From: Spirochaetae bacterium HGW-Spirochaetae-5
Lineage (GTDB): Bacteria > Spirochaetota > UBA4802 > UBA5550
Length of the DNA stretch: 36,607 nt
Reading direction: 5' to 3'
NCBI GenBank assembly: GCA_002839285.1
Contig: PGXT01000026.1
Location: forward strand, 1-36,607
Of this stretch, positions 1-7,734 are shown one piece after another (positions within the stretch are counted from its first letter, which is position 1; each line of letters opens with the position of its first letter). The position numbers were made by a program, and so were the translations under genes. The notes under the pieces are model-generated. The model was not told where the DNA came from. It saw only the letters and a program-made list of their open reading frames with translations, and did no database searches.

Positions 1-103
1 GAACTTGTAGCTGTCCAGAATTTATACTGATTCTTAACCTAAAAAGCGCTTGTAAAATTAATATGCTAAATCCCTCTATCAGCCGATAATCTTAGAAGAG
101 TAA

Positions 104-133
104 CCGGTAAATCTGCTGAATAGATTTTACCGG
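104..133. repeat. Inverted repeat / stem-loop upstream of the first gene
   Basis: CCGGTAAATCT (104-114) and AGATTTTACCGG (122-133) are complementary apart from one extra A, separated by 7 nt. The structure ends 32 nt before the start codon at 166. It could be a terminator of a gene to the left of the window or a leader hairpin. There is no T-run after it. Confidence 0.45.
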
Positions 134-165
134 ACACTTTCAATACATAATTCACGGTATATTTT

Positions 166-909
166 ATGAAATCAGTATTCAGATTGAATATAATTTTATT
201 TTCTGCACTTGTTATTATTTCTCCCGTCAGATTATTTTCTCAGGGTAAGCAGACAGTTGTTATAGATACGCCCACCGCTTTTACAATTGCAAAAGGGACT
301 TACAAAGTGTCATTCCTGGAGTATGATAACGGCGGGATGGAGTTTAAAACATTTCTAGGGCTGCATGATATATTCTATCTGGGGGTATCCCTGGATGTAC
401 AAAGCGCAATAGGGAGAGATGATCCGCAGTTTAATGTACCGGGTGTAATTGGTAAAGTCAAATTCAATGACGGATGGGAGGTGTTCCCCATCGCCCTTGC
501 CGCCGGTTATGATTCTTTTTATGTCGGGTATGACGGAGTCGAAGAGAATCCGGAAAACGAGATGAATAGAGTTATATATGGCCCTTATTTTGTTCTTACC
601 GGATCTATATATCTTTTCGATTCAGAACAGTACCTGAGCGCCGGTGTAAGATTACCTGCTCAGCCATATTATAAACCTGAAAATACATCATATTTTTCTT
701 CACTGGATATTCCGCTGGGTGAATTTTTCAGATTTCAGTTTGAGATTGAAAGAGTTTACTGGAACTTCAAAAGGAATGAAGAGTGGCTGTATAATGCGGG
801 TTTAAAATATAATTATTTTGACCACGTCGGTTTTGAAATTGCAGTGATTATGCAGGAAGACCAGAGACCGAATAGAATAATAAGGATTGAGTATCATGGA
901 GAGTTCTAA
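166..909 (+). CDS. Predicted outer-membrane beta-barrel protein, function unknown
   Basis: The protein has 247 residues and opens with a signal peptide: basic start, hydrophobic core at about residues 8-24, and likely cleavage after LFS at residue 25. The mature part alternates short aromatic and glycine-rich strands (for example PIALAAGYDSFYVG) with polar turns and ends in strand-like sequence. That pattern is typical of small outer-membrane barrels. The segment beginning DTPTA and running through an LG.S.DV-type strand recalls a family of uncharacterised barrel proteins in spirochaetes and other diderms, which I infer from memory. The ATG at 166 has only a weak ribosome-binding site. The 3' end overlaps the DUF192 gene by 14 nt, which suggests co-transcription. 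No enzymatic motif is visible, so a structural or porin-like role is only an inference. Confidence 0.6.
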   Translation: MKSVFRLNIILFSALVIISPVRLFSQGKQTVVIDTPTAFTIAKGTYKVSFLEYDNGGMEFKTFLGLHDIFYLGVSLDVQSAIGRDDPQFNVPGVIGKVKFNDGWEVFPIALAAGYDSFYVGYDGVEENPENEMNRVIYGPYFVLTGSIYLFDSEQYLSAGVRLPAQPYYKPENTSYFSSLDIPLGEFFRFQFEIERVYWNFKRNEEWLYNAGLKYNYFDHVGFEIAVIMQEDQRPNRIIRIEYHGEF

Positions 910-1378
910 AAAGATTTTATTTACTGCTTTATTTTTTTTATTTTTTAATGCCTGTAATGCGGAACCGGTAAAACAGAAATGCCCTCTTTATATAATTTCA
1001 GAAGGGGGTGCCGGAGTAACTGTAAATGCTGAAATTGCCGATACTCCCGAATTACGTGAAAAGGGATTGATGTACCGGAAGTCACTTAATGAGTCCGATG
1101 GTATGCTTTTTGTTTTTGAAAAAGAGATATTCCTTAACTTCTGGATGAAAAACACATTAATTCCTCTTGATATTGCTTATATAGATAAAAATGGTATAAT
1201 AAACGAAATTTACACCATGAAACCGCTTGACGTCTCCATCATATATAATTCTATAAAACCTGCAATGTATGCACTCGAGGTTAACTCGGGCTGGTTCAGC
1301 AGACATAAAATAAAAACAGGATCAAAGATAGAATTTAATGGATGCATCAGTAAACAGAATAGCCTCATCGAAAGATGA
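896..1378 (+). CDS. DUF192-family lipoprotein
   Basis: I place the start at the ATG at 896, because AAGGA at 882-886 sits 9 nt before it. The in-frame TTG at 887 directly abuts that site and is unlikely. The product is then 160 residues. A hydrophobic segment at about residues 7-17 ends in a lipobox, FNAC, making Cys20 the probable lipidated residue. The rest matches the DUF192 (COG1430) pattern: the EIADTPELREKGLMYRKSL start, GMLFVF, then FWMKNTLIPLDIAYID and a final ALEVNSGWF block. The biochemical role of DUF192 is unknown. The protein is probably periplasmic and membrane-anchored. Its last 41 nt overlap the start of hflX. Confidence 0.85.
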   Translation: MESSKKILFTALFFLFFNACNAEPVKQKCPLYIISEGGAGVTVNAEIADTPELREKGLMYRKSLNESDGMLFVFEKEIFLNFWMKNTLIPLDIAYIDKNGIINEIYTMKPLDVSIIYNSIKPAMYALEVNSGWFSRHKIKTGSKIEFNGCISKQNSLIER

Positions 1379-2447
1379 AAGAGCACTTTTAATATCACTA
1401 TACATTAAGAGTGAAAGCAGAGAAAAAGCAGATTACTCTCTGGAAGAACTCAAACTCCTCGTAGAAACCGCCGGTGCCGTTATCGTCGATTCAATGACAA
1501 TCAAAAGAGATGCCATAGATCCCGCGTATATCTTCGGAACCGGGTATATAGAGATCGTAAAACAGATCATTGAAGAGAAAGAACTTAAACTCATTGTATT
1601 TGATCTTACAAATATAAAACCATCACAGATCCGGAATCTCGAAGAGAAACTTAAATGCCGCGTTATAGGACGGAATGAGGTGATACTTGATATATTTGCT
1701 CGGAGAGCCAGAAGCGCCGAATCCAAAATACAGGTAGAACTGGCACAGCTGAAGTATATTCTCCCGAGACTAAAAGGGCTTGGAGGAGTACTTTCGCGTC
1801 TCGGCGGCGGAATAGGAACAAGAGGGCCAGGAGAGGCCATGCTGGAAACAGACAAAAGGCATATACTCCGGAGAATTGACGTGCTTAAGGAGAAACTTAA
1901 AAAATATGAAGAGCACAGAAGAAGAACGCGCAGTGCCCGTAATAATAAGTTTATAGGAGCCGTAGTCGGATATACCAATGCAGGTAAATCTACACTGATA
2001 AATCTTCTGGCAAAGGATGATCTCTTTGTTGAGAACAGACTTTTTGCGACTTTGGATTCATATACCAGATCGGTTTATATTACTCCGGAAATTGGCGTAC
2101 TTCTTACAGATACTGTGGGTTTTATTCAGAACCTTCCGGCAAATCTCATTGAATCCTTCAGATCGACACTGGAAGATATTGAAAACTCCGATTTTATTAT
2201 TCATGTTGTTGATATAAATGCTCCGGATCTTGAGTCAAATATCAGGACTGTTGAAAACGAGTTAAACCAGCTGAAAATTGAAGGGAAGCCTGTCATATTG
2301 TTCTTTAATAAATCGGATGCGGCTCCTGAAAAAATTATAAATCTTGTAAAAACCAGGTACCCCGAATCAATAGCAGGATCCGCAAAACTTTCAGCGGGAA
2401 TTGATGAATTAAAACAGAAAATGTCTGATTTTTACAAATCAAAATAA
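1338..2447 (+). CDS. hflX: GTPase HflX
   Basis: This 369-residue protein is HflX, a GTPase that binds ribosomes and can split stalled or stress-damaged 70S particles. The N-terminal HflX domain includes the glycine-rich GGIGTRGPGE segment at about residues 156-165, followed by a basic coiled-coil linker. The G domain shows G1 GYTNAGKST at 211-219, G3 DTVGF at 258-262 and G4 NKSD at 324-327. It is shorter than E. coli HflX (about 426) and lacks a long C-terminal extension. The ATG at 1338 lies inside the DUF192 gene. No later in-frame start would keep the ERALLISLYI opening strand, so the 41-nt overlap is probably real. No strong ribosome-binding site is present, which fits translational coupling. 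Confidence 0.93.
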   Translation: MDASVNRIASSKDERALLISLYIKSESREKADYSLEELKLLVETAGAVIVDSMTIKRDAIDPAYIFGTGYIEIVKQIIEEKELKLIVFDLTNIKPSQIRNLEEKLKCRVIGRNEVILDIFARRARSAESKIQVELAQLKYILPRLKGLGGVLSRLGGGIGTRGPGEAMLETDKRHILRRIDVLKEKLKKYEEHRRRTRSARNNKFIGAVVGYTNAGKSTLINLLAKDDLFVENRLFATLDSYTRSVYITPEIGVLLTDTVGFIQNLPANLIESFRSTLEDIENSDFIIHVVDINAPDLESNIRTVENELNQLKIEGKPVILFFNKSDAAPEKIINLVKTRYPESIAGSAKLSAGIDELKQKMSDFYKSK

Positions 2448-2492
2448 AACTAATGGGTTAAGGGTTTATACTATTTGAAAAGCAGCCAAAAA

Positions 2493-2552
2493 GCAGCGAA
2501 TTATTTTCGGGAGTGCGAATGCTACGTCGTGCCCCGAAAAATAATCTGCTGC
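2493..2552. repeat. Palindromic intergenic repeat, related to the 22.0 kb repeat
   Basis: In the 246-bp gap between hflX and secA, GCAGCGAATTATTTTCGGG (2493-2511) pairs with CCCCGAAAAATAATCTGCTGC (2532-2552) with a few mismatches. The first arm and inner loop closely resemble 22024-22061 (GC.AATTATTTTCGGG followed by a TGCG.ATGCT loop), so these are two members of one dispersed family. The rest of the gap is AT-rich with no other clear feature. Confidence 0.7.
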
Positions 2553-2693
2553 CCTTTAAAAAAACATATACTTTATAAATAATTTCTTGATAATTGTAAC
2601 ATGGACTTTAATTATGATTCCTTAAGTATAAATCTGCACATAAATAAATAATCGCATAAAACATCAAAATCATATTAGAAACAGGATATAAAA

Positions 2694-5423
2694 ATGCTCG
2701 AAATAATTCTAAATACAGTATTCGGTACCAAACCGGAACGTGACCGTAAAAGACTCCAGCCCTTTGCCGATAAAATCAATGCACTTGAAAGCACTACATC
2801 AAAAATGACTCATGCCGAGATGCTCTCCAAAACCGGTGAATTTAAAACACGAATAGAGAAAGGGGAATCTTTGGATTCTATTCTCCCTGAAGCATATGCA
2901 ATGGTAAGAGAGGCTTCTATCCGAACTCTGGGGATGAGACATTTTGACGTTCAGATGATGGGTGGCGTGGTTCTCCATAAGGGACAGATAGCAGAGATGA
3001 AAACCGGAGAGGGTAAAACTCTTGTTGCGACTTCACCTATTTACCTGAATGCCCTTGCAGGGAAAGGGGTTCATGTCGTTACGGTAAACGACTATCTCGC
3101 TAAACGTGATGCTGAATGGATGGGACCGATCTACAGATATCTTGGATTAAATTACGGGATAGTCCAGCATCACCTCGGGCCGATCGAAAGACAGAAAGCA
3201 TACGGATGCGATATTACATATGGAACCAATAACGAATTCGGATTCGATTATTTAAGGGACAATATGGTTGAACACCGGAGTCTTAAAGTACAGCGTAATC
3301 TGAACTACTGTATCGTCGATGAGGTGGATTCAATACTTATAGATGAATCCAGAACTCCTCTGATTATTTCAGGATCAATTGAAGAATCGACAAAAAAATA
3401 TATTCAGATAAACAAAATAATTCCCCAGCTGAAAGAGGGTGTCGATTATGAAGTAAACGAAAAGGATAAAAATGCAACACTTACTGAAGATGGTGTTGCT
3501 CATATTGAAAGAATACTGAAAATTGACAATCTATACGATAATAAACATATTGATATAATTCACCATATTCACCAGGCGCTTAAAGCTCACCTTGTATTCA
3601 ACCGAGATATAGATTATATCGTCAAGGACGGGCAGGTTATAATTGTTGATGAATTCACCGGACGGCTTATGCCGGGAAGAAGATTCTCTGATGGTCTCCA
3701 TCAGGCTCTTGAAGCTAAAGAGAATGTAACTGTTGCGAGGGAGAGTCAGACTCTTGCATCGATAACATTCCAGAATTATTTCCGTATGTATAAAAAGCTT
3801 TCAGGAATGACCGGTACAGCAGAGACTGAATCGGTTGAATTCAGAAATATTTACGGACTTGATGTTGCGGTAATACCGACAAACCTACCTCTGATAAGGA
3901 ATGACCGCCCGGACCGTGTTTACAAAACTGAAAGGGAAAAATATAATGCAATCGCTGCGGAGATAAACGAATACAGCGCAAAAGGGAGACCTATTCTTGT
4001 TGGTACTATTTCAATTGAAAAATCTGAAAAGCTTTCTAATCTTCTCAAATCGAAGGGGATAATCCATAATGTCCTTAATGCTAAATATCACGAGAAAGAG
4101 GCTCAGATAGTTGCGGAAGCGGGAAGACCGGGTGCAGTGACCATTGCAACCAACATGGCGGGACGTGGTACCGACATAGTTCTTGGAGGTAAAAAAGCCT
4201 ACAATGACGACCTTGAGTCTCATAAAGCTGTCCAGAATAAAGAGTTGTGGGAAGAATTTAAATACAAAATCATGATTTCCGATTTTGACGCTGCAGAAAA
4301 GATGATCGAAGAGATGCAGGGCCAGGATAAAAACAAGGCTACTTTGATAGTTAAAAACGGCCGCGAGTGGGTTAAGAATCACGAGAAGGTAGTTGAAGCG
4401 GGCGGTCTTCATATTCTTGGAACAGAGCGTCATGAGGCCCGCCGTATCGACAACCAGCTCAGGGGACGTTCAGGCCGTCAGGGTGACCCCGGTTCTTCAA
4501 GATTCTATCTTTCACTTGAAGATGAGCTCATGCGTCTTTTCGGCTCTGAAAGAATAGGCCGGGTGATGGACAGGCTCGGCATGGAAGAGGGGCAGGAGAT
4601 TGAGAGCGGCATGGTTTCCAAAGCCATAGCAAGCGCCCAGAAACGTGTTGAAGGCAGAAACTTCGAGATAAGAAAACATCTCCTTGAATATGATGATGTT
4701 ATGAATGCTCAAAGAACTTATGTTTATAAAAAGAGAAATGATCTTCTTGACGGGGTAGATGTATCAGAAGAGATTAAAGGATACCTGAGAGATGTAATAG
4801 AAAGAAAAGTTGAATTTTTCGCTGACGGTATGAGACACCCCGAGCAGTGGGATCTTGAAGGTTTAAGAATCTGGTTCAAACAGAAATTTACAATTGACCT
4901 TGATTATGATGAAATAAATCCGATTGACCTATCCTATGGCGAATTTGTAAACGTAATGGAAGAAAAAGTCAAATCATTATACCGGAAGAGAGAGGAGAAA
5001 AATGGCCCCGAGGATATGAGAATCATCGAAAGACTCATATCGCTTCAGGTAGTAGATAATAAATGGAGAGACCACCTGCTTGCTATGGATCAGCTTAGAG
5101 ACGGAATCTGGGCAATGGGATATGGTGAAAAAAATCCTCTTGTTGAATATAAAATTGAAGGTTCCAGAATATTCAATGAAATGATCGGGAATCTTAAAGA
5201 AGAGATAATCGAATTTTTAATGAAAGTTGAAATCCGGAGAGTTGAAGAGGATCAGGTTCCCGCTCATATTCCAGTTGGTCATGAATTACATACAGGTGTT
5301 GATCAATTCGGGTCCGGCGGAATCCCCATACAGCCATCATATGACAAAAAAAATAAAGGTGAAGAGCGGGTTACTGAAGGCGGAGTAAAAAGAAAAAAAT
5401 CGAGAAGAAGCAGGAGAAGTTAA
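2694..5423 (+). CDS. secA: Preprotein translocase ATPase SecA
   Basis: SecA (909 residues) is the cytosolic ATPase motor that pushes unfolded precursors through the SecYEG channel. Walker A is GEGKT at 105-109, Walker B/DEAD-like is DEVD at 209-212, and the motif VI arginine region RGRSGRQGDPGSS starts at residue 590. The preprotein cross-linking domain, helical scaffold and wing domain are all of normal length. The C-terminus ends in a basic tail (KRKKSRRSRRS) and lacks the CxCx8CH zinc domain found in many SecA proteins. An upstream AGGATA element precedes the ATG at 2694. The stop codon is directly followed by the start codon of the phosphohexomutase gene, so the two are surely co-transcribed. 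Confidence 0.98.
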   Translation: MLEIILNTVFGTKPERDRKRLQPFADKINALESTTSKMTHAEMLSKTGEFKTRIEKGESLDSILPEAYAMVREASIRTLGMRHFDVQMMGGVVLHKGQIAEMKTGEGKTLVATSPIYLNALAGKGVHVVTVNDYLAKRDAEWMGPIYRYLGLNYGIVQHHLGPIERQKAYGCDITYGTNNEFGFDYLRDNMVEHRSLKVQRNLNYCIVDEVDSILIDESRTPLIISGSIEESTKKYIQINKIIPQLKEGVDYEVNEKDKNATLTEDGVAHIERILKIDNLYDNKHIDIIHHIHQALKAHLVFNRDIDYIVKDGQVIIVDEFTGRLMPGRRFSDGLHQALEAKENVTVARESQTLASITFQNYFRMYKKLSGMTGTAETESVEFRNIYGLDVAVIPTNLPLIRNDRPDRVYKTEREKYNAIAAEINEYSAKGRPILVGTISIEKSEKLSNLLKSKGIIHNVLNAKYHEKEAQIVAEAGRPGAVTIATNMAGRGTDIVLGGKKAYNDDLESHKAVQNKELWEEFKYKIMISDFDAAEKMIEEMQGQDKNKATLIVKNGREWVKNHEKVVEAGGLHILGTERHEARRIDNQLRGRSGRQGDPGSSRFYLSLEDELMRLFGSERIGRVMDRLGMEEGQEIESGMVSKAIASAQKRVEGRNFEIRKHLLEYDDVMNAQRTYVYKKRNDLLDGVDVSEEIKGYLRDVIERKVEFFADGMRHPEQWDLEGLRIWFKQKFTIDLDYDEINPIDLSYGEFVNVMEEKVKSLYRKREEKNGPEDMRIIERLISLQVVDNKWRDHLLAMDQLRDGIWAMGYGEKNPLVEYKIEGSRIFNEMIGNLKEEIIEFLMKVEIRRVEEDQVPAHIPVGHELHTGVDQFGSGGIPIQPSYDKKNKGEERVTEGGVKRKKSRRSRRS

Positions 5424-6782
5424 ATGGGATCCCCATTGATGAAGAGTGTTTCAGGTATCAGAGGAATAGTCGGTGAAAGTTTTACACCGGAACTTCTAAT
5501 CTCCGCGGGTTCGGCATTTGCAAAATACGCAGGTTATGGGACAGTTGTAGTAGGGCGGGATTCACGGCCTACAGGTGAAGCCGTTTCAATGAATCTGGCG
5601 TCAATACTGCTACTTGCGGGATGTAATGTAATTGATTTAGGGATAGTCCCGACGCCTACAGTTCAGGTTATGGTTGAAGAGCTGAAGGCTGACGGAGGAA
5701 TTGTTCTCTCCGCTTCTCATAATCCTGTTGAATGGAATGCTCTTAAACTTATAAACAGACATGGGACTTTTCTTACTCCGGCAGAGATAAATAAGCTTTT
5801 TAGATTTATGGAGGCCCCTGCTTCATTTAAAAAATGGAACGGAGTCGGTAAACTCACTTCTGTAAATAATGCAGGGGAAATTCATCTTAAAAAAATATTA
5901 GAAGTGATAGATCTGAAAAAAATAAGAGACCGGAAATTCCATGTTGTTATAGACTCTGTAAACGGGGCAGGTTCTATTATAACTCCTGAATTTCTGAGAC
6001 TGCTGAATTGTAAAGTTACTGAAATCAATTGCAAGCCCGATGGTCTTTTCCCCAGGGGCGCTGAACCTCTCCCTGAAAATCTTAAACAGCTATCGGAAGC
6101 AGTTTTAAAGCATAAAGCTGATATCGGATTTGCACAGGACCCCGATGCAGACAGACTTGCAATAGTCGATGAAAAGGGTAAACCTCTCGGTGAAGAATAC
6201 ACAATTGCCCTTGCTGCAGAACATATTCTTTCAAAAAAAACCGGGAGTGTGGTAGTAAATCTTTCTACAACGAGAGCAATTGAGGATGTAGCACTTAAAT
6301 ATAAAGTCCCGTTTTTCAGATCAAAAGTCGGTGAGATAAATGTTGTCGAAGAGATGAAGAAGCGGAATGCAGTTATCGGCGGCGAAGGTAACGGTGGTGT
6401 TATCTCTCCAGAGGTACATCTGGGGCGTGACAGTTTAGCAGGGATTGCATATATACTTGAAATGATGTCATCAAGAAAGAAAACCATTTCTGAAATAATG
6501 GAAGGAATGCCGGAGTATTATATGAAGAAAGGGAAGGTGACCCTTAGCGGGAAATCTAATGTTGATGAAATACTCCTCAAAATCAGAAATGAATTTAAAG
6601 ATGAAAAGATTTCTGCCATAGACGGATTAAGAATCGATTTTAAAAAGAATGATAAATTCAAAAACGGCTGGGTACATTTAAGATCTTCAAACACAGAGCC
6701 GATTTTCAGAATAATAACAGAATCTGATTCTGTAGAAAAAAATGAGATGATATATAAATATTTTGCAGGACTGATAAAGTAG
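5424..6782 (+). CDS. glmM: Phosphohexomutase, probably phosphoglucosamine mutase GlmM
   Basis: A 452-residue alpha-D-phosphohexomutase. The active-site serine loop is SASHNP (S98 as phosphoserine), the metal loop is DPDADR starting at D239, the sugar-binding loop is GGEGNGGV, and the C-terminal phosphate-binding segment reads RSSNTEPIFRI. SASHNPVEWNALKL is the variant I associate with proteins annotated as GlmM in several diderm phyla. Conversion of glucosamine-6-phosphate to glucosamine-1-phosphate for peptidoglycan and LPS precursors is therefore the favoured role. Phosphomannomutase or phosphoglucomutase activity cannot be excluded. AGGAGA at 5412-5417 lies 6 nt before the ATG at 5424, which supports that start over the later ATG at 5439. 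Confidence 0.85.
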   Translation: MGSPLMKSVSGIRGIVGESFTPELLISAGSAFAKYAGYGTVVVGRDSRPTGEAVSMNLASILLLAGCNVIDLGIVPTPTVQVMVEELKADGGIVLSASHNPVEWNALKLINRHGTFLTPAEINKLFRFMEAPASFKKWNGVGKLTSVNNAGEIHLKKILEVIDLKKIRDRKFHVVIDSVNGAGSIITPEFLRLLNCKVTEINCKPDGLFPRGAEPLPENLKQLSEAVLKHKADIGFAQDPDADRLAIVDEKGKPLGEEYTIALAAEHILSKKTGSVVVNLSTTRAIEDVALKYKVPFFRSKVGEINVVEEMKKRNAVIGGEGNGGVISPEVHLGRDSLAGIAYILEMMSSRKKTISEIMEGMPEYYMKKGKVTLSGKSNVDEILLKIRNEFKDEKISAIDGLRIDFKKNDKFKNGWVHLRSSNTEPIFRIITESDSVEKNEMIYKYFAGLIK

Positions 6783-6792
6783 CAGAGTTGAA

Positions 6793-6822
6793 CGGAACAA
6801 GGGGTTTCAGCCCCTTGTTCCG
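6793..6822. terminator. Stem-loop between convergent genes, probable bidirectional terminator
   Basis: CGGAACAAGGGG (6793-6804) and CCCCTTGTTCCG (6811-6822) form a perfect 12-bp stem with loop TTTCAG. It lies between the ends of the converging phosphohexomutase and slyD genes. Neither side has a clear T-run, so it may block read-through by structure alone or act as an mRNA-stabilising hairpin. Confidence 0.6.
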
Positions 6823-6844
6823 CACGATAATTATAGATTAAATA

Positions 6845-7393
6845 CTAACAACATCCGCCGCAGCCGCTTCCGCAGCCGCCGCTTTTAGAATCATCAGAAC
6901 CGCATCCGTCTCCGCAGCCGCAGTCATCTCCGCCGTTTAATCCGAACTCTTTTTCATCTTCAGTTGCTTCTCTGATATCAATAATCTCAACATCAAAATG
7001 AAGTTTTTCACCTGCTAATGGATGATTGCCATCAAGAGTCACTTCTGTATCTGAAACTTCGATAACAGTAAGAATCTGCATTCCATCTTCATCATATGCC
7101 TGAAGCTGCATTCCAATTTCAATACTGGGCAGGTGTGAAAGCTTTTCCTTATCTATCTTTTGAACAAGTTCCTCAAATCTTAAGCCGTATGCATCTTCAG
7201 CTTCAATAGAAGCCTTAAATTTATCACCGACCTTCTTCCCTTCAAGTTCAGCCTCAAGTCCGGGAATAATATTTCCCGATCCATGAAGATACTCAAGAGG
7301 TGCTGTTTTTGCAGAGCTGTCCAGTATATCTCCACTATCGTTTGTTAGTGTATATTCGAAGGTTACCACCTTGTTTTCTTCGACTGTGAGCAT
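6845..7393 (-). CDS. slyD: FKBP-type peptidyl-prolyl isomerase, SlyD-like, with cysteine-rich tail
   Basis: A 182-residue cytosolic FKBP-type prolyl isomerase/chaperone of the SlyD group. The FKBP half-domain shows VTFEYTLTNDSGDILDSS, PLEYLHGSGNIIPGLE and the closing DVEIIDIREAT strand. The insert-in-flap chaperone domain sits between (about residues 70-125, ending near DGNHPLAG). The tail after about residue 155 is glycine-rich with seven cysteines (CGCGDGC, then GGC, GSGC and GGCC) and no histidine. E. coli SlyD has a His/Cys-rich nickel-binding tail, so metal binding is likely here, but with thiol ligands only. A GCGAGGT ribosome-binding site lies 7 nt before the ATG. Confidence 0.9.
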   Translation of the reverse strand: MLTVEENKVVTFEYTLTNDSGDILDSSAKTAPLEYLHGSGNIIPGLEAELEGKKVGDKFKASIEAEDAYGLRFEELVQKIDKEKLSHLPSIEIGMQLQAYDEDGMQILTVIEVSDTEVTLDGNHPLAGEKLHFDVEIIDIREATEDEKEFGLNGGDDCGCGDGCGSDDSKSGGCGSGCGGCC

Positions 7394-7439
7394 TAAAAAA
7401 CCTCGCTTTTTGTTTGAAATAAATACAATATAATTTGTA

Positions 7440-7469
7440 AATATAAAATATTTTTTGTTACTATGACAA
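7440..7469 (-). promoter_or_regulatory. Candidate sigma-70 promoter for slyD
   Basis: On the minus strand TTGTCA (7469-7464) is followed after 18 nt by TATATT (7445-7440). These match five of six positions in each consensus hexamer. Transcription would start about 40 nt before the slyD ATG. Confidence 0.5.
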
Positions 7470-7682
7470 TATAAGTCAAATTATTTTAAAAAAAAGTAAA
7501 AAAAATTCAGTATTCTTCATATACGAAACATTCCGCCTAAAAGTAAAATCCGGCTATATCCGGCTTAAACAGTTCAAAAAGATGATTTTTTTACATTAAA
7601 ACGCATCCGTGATTTTCAGGAAATATGTTTAACATCTGTACCATCAGCACATATATCTAACTTTCATCGGAAATGTGAAAAA
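7470..7682. other. AT-rich intergenic stretch before purL
   Basis: This is most of the 341-bp gap between slyD and purL. It holds a pair of direct repeats ATCCGGCT at 7548-7555 and 7558-7565 with a 10-bp period, which would lie on the same DNA face. I see no riboswitch, tRNA or small gene in it. A protein-binding site is possible but unproven. Confidence 0.35.
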
Positions 7683-7711
7683 TTGTGGACATTTACGGTG
7701 TTATTTTTAAT
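7683..7711 (+). promoter_or_regulatory. Candidate promoter for purL-purQ
   Basis: TTGTGG (7683-7688), a 17-nt spacer and TTTAAT (7706-7711) form a moderate sigma-70-like promoter, stronger in the -10 than the -35. The -35 region overlaps one arm of a loose inverted repeat, AAATGT...ACATTT (within 7665-7696), that could be an operator. This is weak evidence. Confidence 0.35.
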
Positions 7712-7734
7712 AAATCCTTAAATGGAGAATATTT

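Noticed and set aside
1-60. A minus-strand remnant of the dispersed repeat at the left edge
   Set aside because: There is a faint match (CGCTTTTTAGG, then TTAAGAATCAGTAT on the minus strand), but it is too short and too close to the window edge to support.
887-895. TTG at 887 as start of the DUF192 lipoprotein
   Set aside because: The AAGGA site at 882-886 directly abuts it, while the ATG at 896 has a normal 9-nt spacing and a complete lipoprotein signal.
5882-6487. A 201-codon open frame on the minus strand inside glmM
   Set aside because: It is a shadow of the well-supported phosphohexomutase with a serine- and proline-rich, low-information product.
7394-7734. A purine riboswitch in the leader of purL
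   Set aside because: I looked for the conserved core and paired elements and could not find a convincing three-helix junction.
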